In this document: positions 58,701-64,000 of the stretch, piece after piece
Layout: each line of letters opens with the position of its first letter
Numbering within the stretch: the first letter of the stretch is position 1
Assembly (NCBI RefSeq): GCF_000203815.1
Contig: NW_004457737.1
Location: 1,054,001 to 1,118,000 of the forward strand
From: Cavenderia fasciculata
Taxonomy: Eukaryota > Evosea > Eumycetozoa > Acytosteliales > Cavenderiaceae
Length of the DNA: 64,000 bases
Direction of reading: 5' to 3'
Translations under genes and position numbers: made by a program
Notes under the pieces: model-generated
Told to the model about the DNA's origin: nothing
The model's input: the letters and a program-made list of their open reading frames with translations, nothing else
The model's database searches: none

Positions 58701-61700
58701 ACAATATCAACGAGCTCGACAGTCTCGTCTTTTCAATTGAAGCATTCACATTTGAAGGTGGTGTCGATGAAAGCGCACCCTACACTTACAACTCCAAGAT
58801 GTACGAGATGGGTGATGATGCACTCGACAAGATCTCGTTAACTGACTTGTTGCAAGGTCTCAAGCAGACTGTCAAGTCGGTCACCAAGCTCGACGTCGAT
58901 GACAGCAAGTTTGACCTGCCTCCAGGCATTGAGAATGTGCTCAAGAGACTACCTCAACCTACCCCCATCAAAAACACCCCTTCATCGGGCAACTTGATGG
59001 TCAATGTCGGCTCGCTCCCACCTCCACCACCACCCGTCTTTATGGACGACGACGATGAGTCGGGATCATCATTCATGCCACCTCCACCACCCCTCCTCGA
59101 CGGCATGCAATTCAGCGATGCTGGTGACTATATTCCACCACCTCCTCCACCCATGTTTGATCCAGTCCTCGGAGCACCACCCCCTCCACCCATGTTTGAT
59201 CCAATCCTCGGTGCACCACCCCCACCACCTCCCACCTCGGCCACCGCCGCTGCAGGAGGATCTGCCAAACAAGCCGGATCAGCTTCCCAACCACAGTCAT
59301 CTTCACAACCACAAAAGCCAGTCAACCCAGCTGCTGCCAATCTCAAGCCAATCATCTTGGACGAGGAAATCTCACTCTTTTCCTTTTACGACTATGCTCG
59401 TAAGAACTTTGCATCGAGCGACAAGGCCAAGAACAAGGACGACTTGTATGCCTACCAAAAGTCGTACATTAAACACGCCTTGTTGACATCGACCACCGAC
59501 TCGGAGGTTGCCAAGGCTGCTGTGGATGCATTCTCGCGTATCCATTCCTACTTGTCTGCACCATCTGGTAAAAAGGAGGATACCTTGTTTACAAGCATCA
59601 AATACCTCTTGTCCAAGGGTTTGGCCATGGAAGGTTTGCGCGACGAATTGTATTGTCAGTTGGTCAAGCAGTCGATCAGTCCACCAACTTTGGAAATCAA
59701 GACACGTGCTTGGGAATTGCTCCACTTTGCCAGTGCCACCTTTTTGCCATCTAAAAAGCTCATCAAGTATGTCGCATCGTACATGCGTACCACTGCCAAC
59801 ACCGAGGCAGCCAAGTCGATCAAAGATATGGCCATTGCCACCTACACAACCATGCAACGTAACATCAAGAATGGTGGACGTAAGTTGACACCCTCTACAC
59901 AGGAACTCGAAGCACTCAAGGACAACAGACCACTCTTTGTACGTGTATCCATGTGTGACGGTTCACTCAAGGGTCTTACCATTGACTCTGCCACAACCTG
60001 TACTGAAGCTGTCGATGATCTATGCCATCGTGCACGTATCCGTCCTGCCAAGGCATCTGGATTTGCCTTGCTCGAATCATTCAACGGTATTGAACGTGAC
60101 CTTGCTGGTGAGGACAAGATTGCTGATGTACTCTCAAGACTTGAATCATTGCAATCGTCCAAATTACAGATCAACTTTAAGTTGTTACTCAAGAAACGTT
60201 TGTTTGCCGAGTTTGCAGCACCAGAGGATATTCCACAGACCGAAGTCGAACTTGTCTTCCACCAGACATACGCCGACTTTTTGCTTGGCGGGTTTGTCTC
60301 TGACAATGAGTTTTTGTTGCATATTGGAGCACTCAAATTGCAAGCAGACTCTGGTGACTACACCGAGGACGTTAAGAACTGGTTGCCTGGAAATGGTCGT
60401 GGCAAGTACTTTAGTGCTGCCACTGAAAAGAACAAGTTTGAAGAATTTATCAGCAAGTACCGTGCCCTCAAGGGTACCACCCAAGAGGACGCCAAGACAC
60501 AGCTCTATGAGCAAGTGCTCGGCCATCCACTCGCCAACCAAACACTCTTTGAGTGCGAACATAATGTCGACGGCATCAACTACCCCAAAAAGTTTATACT
60601 CACCATCAGTATCCAGGGTGTCGCCATCTACGACCCTGCCAACACCAAGGCATCACTCAACGCGTTCAAGTTTAGCCAAGTCGCCACCAACGCACTCAAG
60701 CTTGCTGCCAACAACAAGTCGATCACCATTCCACTACCCGATATGGCCAACAAGCCCTTCGAAGTGCAGCACGCCGACGCACCACGTATCCTCGCTCTCT
60801 ACAAGGAGTATTCGAATACTCTGCGCAACAATGCCAAGTATGCCAGAGCTCTCCGTGACTACTTTGTTAACGATGAGACGCTCCTGCCATTCCGTCGCGG
60901 TGACATTATCACCATCGTCCTCAAGGACCAAGAGAACAAGTGGTACATTGGTCAGCTCAATGGCAAGGAGGGTTCCTTCCCAGTAGACCATGTCGAGATC
61001 CTGTTGGTCGACAATGTCTCCAACATTCCAGCTGCTCCTGCTCCCGCTGTCTACTCGCCTGCCGGTGCATCGTCGCCTGCTCTCTCTGGCAGTGGCAATC
61101 TCCCACCCCCACCACCCCAAATGTTCTTGGGCAAGGCTAGAAGCTCGGCTGAGATGCCACCCCCACCTCCACCCTCTTCCGCTAGTGGTCTCTCTGGCAG
61201 CGGCGGTGTTCTCCCACCCCCACCATCCTTTGACATGCCACCCCCTCCACCACAGATGCTCATGGGTAAGGCCAGAAGCTCGGTTGAGATGCCACCCCCA
61301 CCTCCACCCTCTTCTGCTGGTGGTCTCTCTGGCAGTGGAGGTTTGCCACCCCCACCAGTTGCACCTGTCCTATCAGGCCCACCACCTCCAATGTTGTCGA
61401 CTCCCCCACCACCAATGCACTCGTCACCATCATTGTCGAGCGGCGAAAACACCCCTCCTCCACCACCCCCAGTTGTGCATGCACCTGTTCCATCTGGACC
61501 ACCACCAGCCATGTTGTCGACTCCAAACGGTGTTTCACCAAAGCCATCGCGTCTCTCCATGACTCTTGCATCGGTTTCCTCCCCACCACCACCTCCACCA
61601 ACCGTGCAAGCTGGTCCCGCTCCACCAATGTTGGCTACTCCCACCATGTCCTCCCCAACCCCATCCAGATTATCAACTCCTCCACCAACTGGTGTATCAA

Positions 61701-63322
61701 CCCCACCACCACCACCTCCACAACCATCCTCGTCCTCTGAAGAAGACAAGAGAGTATCACGTATTCAAACAATGGCTCCGCTCGAGACTGCATCTCCTTT
61801 GGAACCAAGCATGATGACATGGGCCAACAACAAGTTCCGTTCATTCAAGCGTTTGGCCATGGCTCCAGCCACTGCCACCTTGAAAAAGAAGCCTGTCGAT
61901 CCAAACTTTTACGTTTGTTTCACCAAGGATCCCATCAAGGAGTCACTTCTCGACTTGGAAACATCCAAGTTGTCCAAGCGTGCCGTCCTCAACTTTACAT
62001 CGGTCATGACCTTTATGGGCGACTATCCCCTCCCCAAGGGATCAAACTTGGCATTGGTCGCACAAGAAATCGTTCTTCTCGGCATCCAATCACCAGAGCT
62101 CCGTGATGAAGTATTCTGTCAGATCTACCGTCAAACCAACCGTAATCCACGTCAAGAGAGTGTTCGTCGTGCCTTCGAGTTGATCAGTTTCCTTGCCACC
62201 TCGTTTACTCCATCCGAGTCGTTGATGGCACCATTTGTCGAGCAATTGATGGCCCGTCATATTGCCGTGCAAGCTGCCAACCCATCCCTCTCGACCTTGA
62301 TCAACAAGTGCATTGAGAGACTCGAATCACACCCACTTTCATCGGCTCAACAGAGAAAGTACGGTCCATCGACTGCTGAAATCAACTCGCTCCGCTCAGA
62401 GGATGCCGAGTCGACCGTCAATGTCCGTGCTGTCAACCAGACAACCGTCGCCTGTATCATCGACTCTTACACCAATGTAAAGGATGTTGCCACATCGGCA
62501 CTCCACCAACTCGGTGTGTCTGATGCTGCTGCCCGTAACTTTGGTCTCTACCAAGTCAACGAAGCTGCCGGTATCTGTCGTCCACTTGGAGACGGTGAGA
62601 TTATCTATGATATCATGTCGCAATGGGAACAATGGGCCATGTCTGGTGAGAACAAACATATTGTATTGGACAACTTTTACTTGCAGATTCGTCGCAAGTA
62701 CTTTGTCGACGACATTACCCGTATCGTCGACCAAGAACACTTGTGGACCAACGATGAGACTTCGTTTGACCTCACCTATACCCAACTCCGTGAAGAGTGG
62801 ATCAGAGGTGTCTACACACTCTCTGACAAGGATGCATCTGCCGCATCGGCCATCCTCGTCCAACTCGCTCATCCCAATCAATCGCGTCTCCAACTAGGCA
62901 CCAAGGAAGCCCTCCGTCCATTCATGCCAGAGTCTATCATGTCCTCTCAAAACACCAAGTACTGGGCCTCTGAAATCGAGTCACTCTTGTTTGAGATGGT
63001 ATCCCATACACCCGAATACCTCAAACTCCTCTTTATCCAAACATTGGGCAAGTGTCCATTGTTTGGTTGCACTCTCTTTGTTGTCCAACCCAAGGAAGGT
63101 ACCAAGGCTATCCTCGGTGTCTCCAAGAAGGGTGTCTACTTGTTTGACATTCAATCCAAGGAAACCAAGAATTACTGGACATTCCAATCAATCTCTAACT
63201 GGTCGTTTACCGACAGCACCTTTATCATCATGACTGGTAATCTCATGAAACCAGTTAAAAATACCTTTGTCACTACCGATTATTCTGCTATTTCTTCATG
63301 TTACCAATTCTATAATAATTAA
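55766..63322 (+). CDS. myoI: Myosin VII heavy chain
   Basis: Four exons, 55766-56245, 56339-56402, 56496-57138 and 57220-63322, join in frame to 2429 aa. Motor domain at about 1-695: P-loop GESGAGKT at 105-112, switch I region [13 protein letters not shown], switch [12 protein letters not shown]. About four IQ motifs follow at 700-790, then a charged helix to about 870 ([18 protein letters not shown]). After a Pro-rich segment (about 990-1075) come MyTH4-FERM 1 (about 1115-1600), an SH3 domain (about 1605-1659, [20 protein letters not shown]), a second long Pro-rich region (about 1665-1920), and MyTH4-FERM 2 (about 1955-2429). This order is that of class VII myosin; Dictyostelium MyoI drives filopodium formation and adhesion at the cortex. 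MyoG also has MyTH4-FERM pairs but is longer. Codons are C-rich, suggesting steady expression. Confidence 0.94.
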
Positions 63323-63860
63323 TCAACAACAAATATACACATATCACATTAAGATGGATGATATTTTACATACATAATTAACAACAAACACACCAAACAA
63401 TCAAACAAACAAACAAATTAACAAACTTATATAAATTTATAACAATATTAAATGTATAGATAAAAATTAAATTAAATAAAATATATTATTTATTATTTAA
63501 AAAGAATTCCCTAAATTTTAATTTTCGAAATTCGATAATAATCGGTGGATTCTTTAAACAAAGTGAAGGCATTGATCCTAATATTTACGACTCTGACTGT
63601 CAGGACAAAGCATAAATGTTGTTGGTCTGAATATAATTAATTACATGACTCTTGGCCGTGTAGAGCTATTTACAAGTTCACAAAAAAGGTTTTATAAGAA
63701 TAATAATAATAATAATAATACTAAAACAACTAAATCTAGTTACTGTAATATAATGAAATAAATAAATAATAATAATAATAGTACATAATAAATGTTCAAT
63801 ATTCATCTTTCTTTTAATTATTGGAATTAATTAATAATAATTTATTTATAATAATAATTT
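63323..63860. other. 3' intergenic spacer
   Basis: A strongly AT-rich spacer with AAT microsatellites (63700-63720, 63766-63781) between two convergent genes. No gene is seen. Confidence 0.6.
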
Positions 63861-64000
63861 TTATTTTGGAAGTGGGTTCAACTTGCTTGCCATTTTTTTG
63901 TTATACATATTTGTTTTCATCAACTTTTGTCTATACATTACAGCACCGACTGCAATAGCAACGAGGCCTAGACCCCCGACGACACATCCAACGATGATCT
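63861..64000 (-). CDS. 3' end of a single-pass membrane protein (partial)
   Basis: Reading leftward from the window edge, one open frame encodes a hydrophobic, Gly-rich helix (IIVGCVVGGLGLVAIAVGAV), then a basic cytoplasmic tail (MYRQKLMKTNMYNKKMASKL) ending NPLPK and TAA at 63863-63861. The small-residue-rich helix followed by Arg/Lys fits the C-terminus of a type I surface protein. The rest lies outside the window, so the family cannot be named. It is too short to appear as a standard ORF but is convincingly coding. Confidence 0.6.
   Translation of the reverse strand, partial: IIVGCVVGGLGLVAIAVGAVMYRQKLMKTNMYNKKMASKLNPLPK

Noticed and set aside
61051-61749. Gly-rich 232-codon minus-strand frame
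   Set aside because: Antisense of the poly-proline region of the myosin gene; Gly runs are the complement of Pro codons.

Overview
The window is nuclear DNA of a social amoeba (dictyostelid). The grounds are strongly AT-rich spacers full of AAT/TTA microsatellites, short AT-rich introns that open with GTATGT or GTAAGT, long Asn/Gln/Thr homopolymers inside proteins, and families typical of the group: FNIP-repeat proteins, large ankyrin-like proteins, psi/PA14 secreted proteins, interaptin and myosin VII. Coding GC is moderate, and several genes prefer C-ending codons. That fits a dictyostelid other than D. discoideum, but I cannot name the species. I rebuilt gene models by hand from splice sites and reading-frame continuity, so each multi-exon gene is listed as one span with its exons in the evidence field.

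Layout, left to right. 0.3-5.3 kb: an NCoR/SMRT/Snt1-like corepressor with two SANT domains. 5.4-7.7 kb: an ankyrin-like protein on the opposite strand. 8.9-23.4 kb: a cluster of three related cytochrome P450 genes, two of them tail to tail, interrupted by a decayed lectin/TIG/EGF membrane-protein pseudogene and an intact secreted Cys-rich psi-family protein. 25-26.8 kb: a BCS1-type mitochondrial AAA chaperone. 27.6-29.5 kb: a diflavin-reductase-like FAD/NADPH module fused to an N-terminal OXLD1-type Cys motif. 30.1-34.3 kb: an interaptin-like actin-binding, tail-anchored coiled-coil protein, followed by a 59-codon ORF. 35.5-36.0 kb: a small protein resembling the N-terminus of FLASH (CASP8AP2). 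36.1-39.7 kb: a membrane-anchored GT4, GT2-like and sulfotransferase fusion. 40.5-41.2 kb: a universal stress protein. 41.5-44.8 kb: two divergently transcribed beta-repeat proteins, one carrying a C-terminal scramblase-like domain. 45.0-51.3 kb: three tandem FNIP-repeat genes. 51.4-54.2 kb: a CWF19L2-type spliceosomal protein. 55.8-63.3 kb: myosin VII. 63.9 kb to the edge: the 3' end of a membrane-protein gene.

There are no operons. Neighbouring genes are mostly independent housekeeping or family-expanded genes. Convergent pairs lie very close (65-290 bp), and divergent pairs share AT-rich promoter spacers of about 0.8-1.6 kb. The observations most worth checking are the GT4-GT2-sulfotransferase fusion joined by an intron, the minimal FLASH-like protein, the beta-repeat/scramblase pair, the OXLD1-reductase fusion, and the pseudogene inside the P450 cluster. 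I saw no tRNA, rRNA, CRISPR array or complete transposon.
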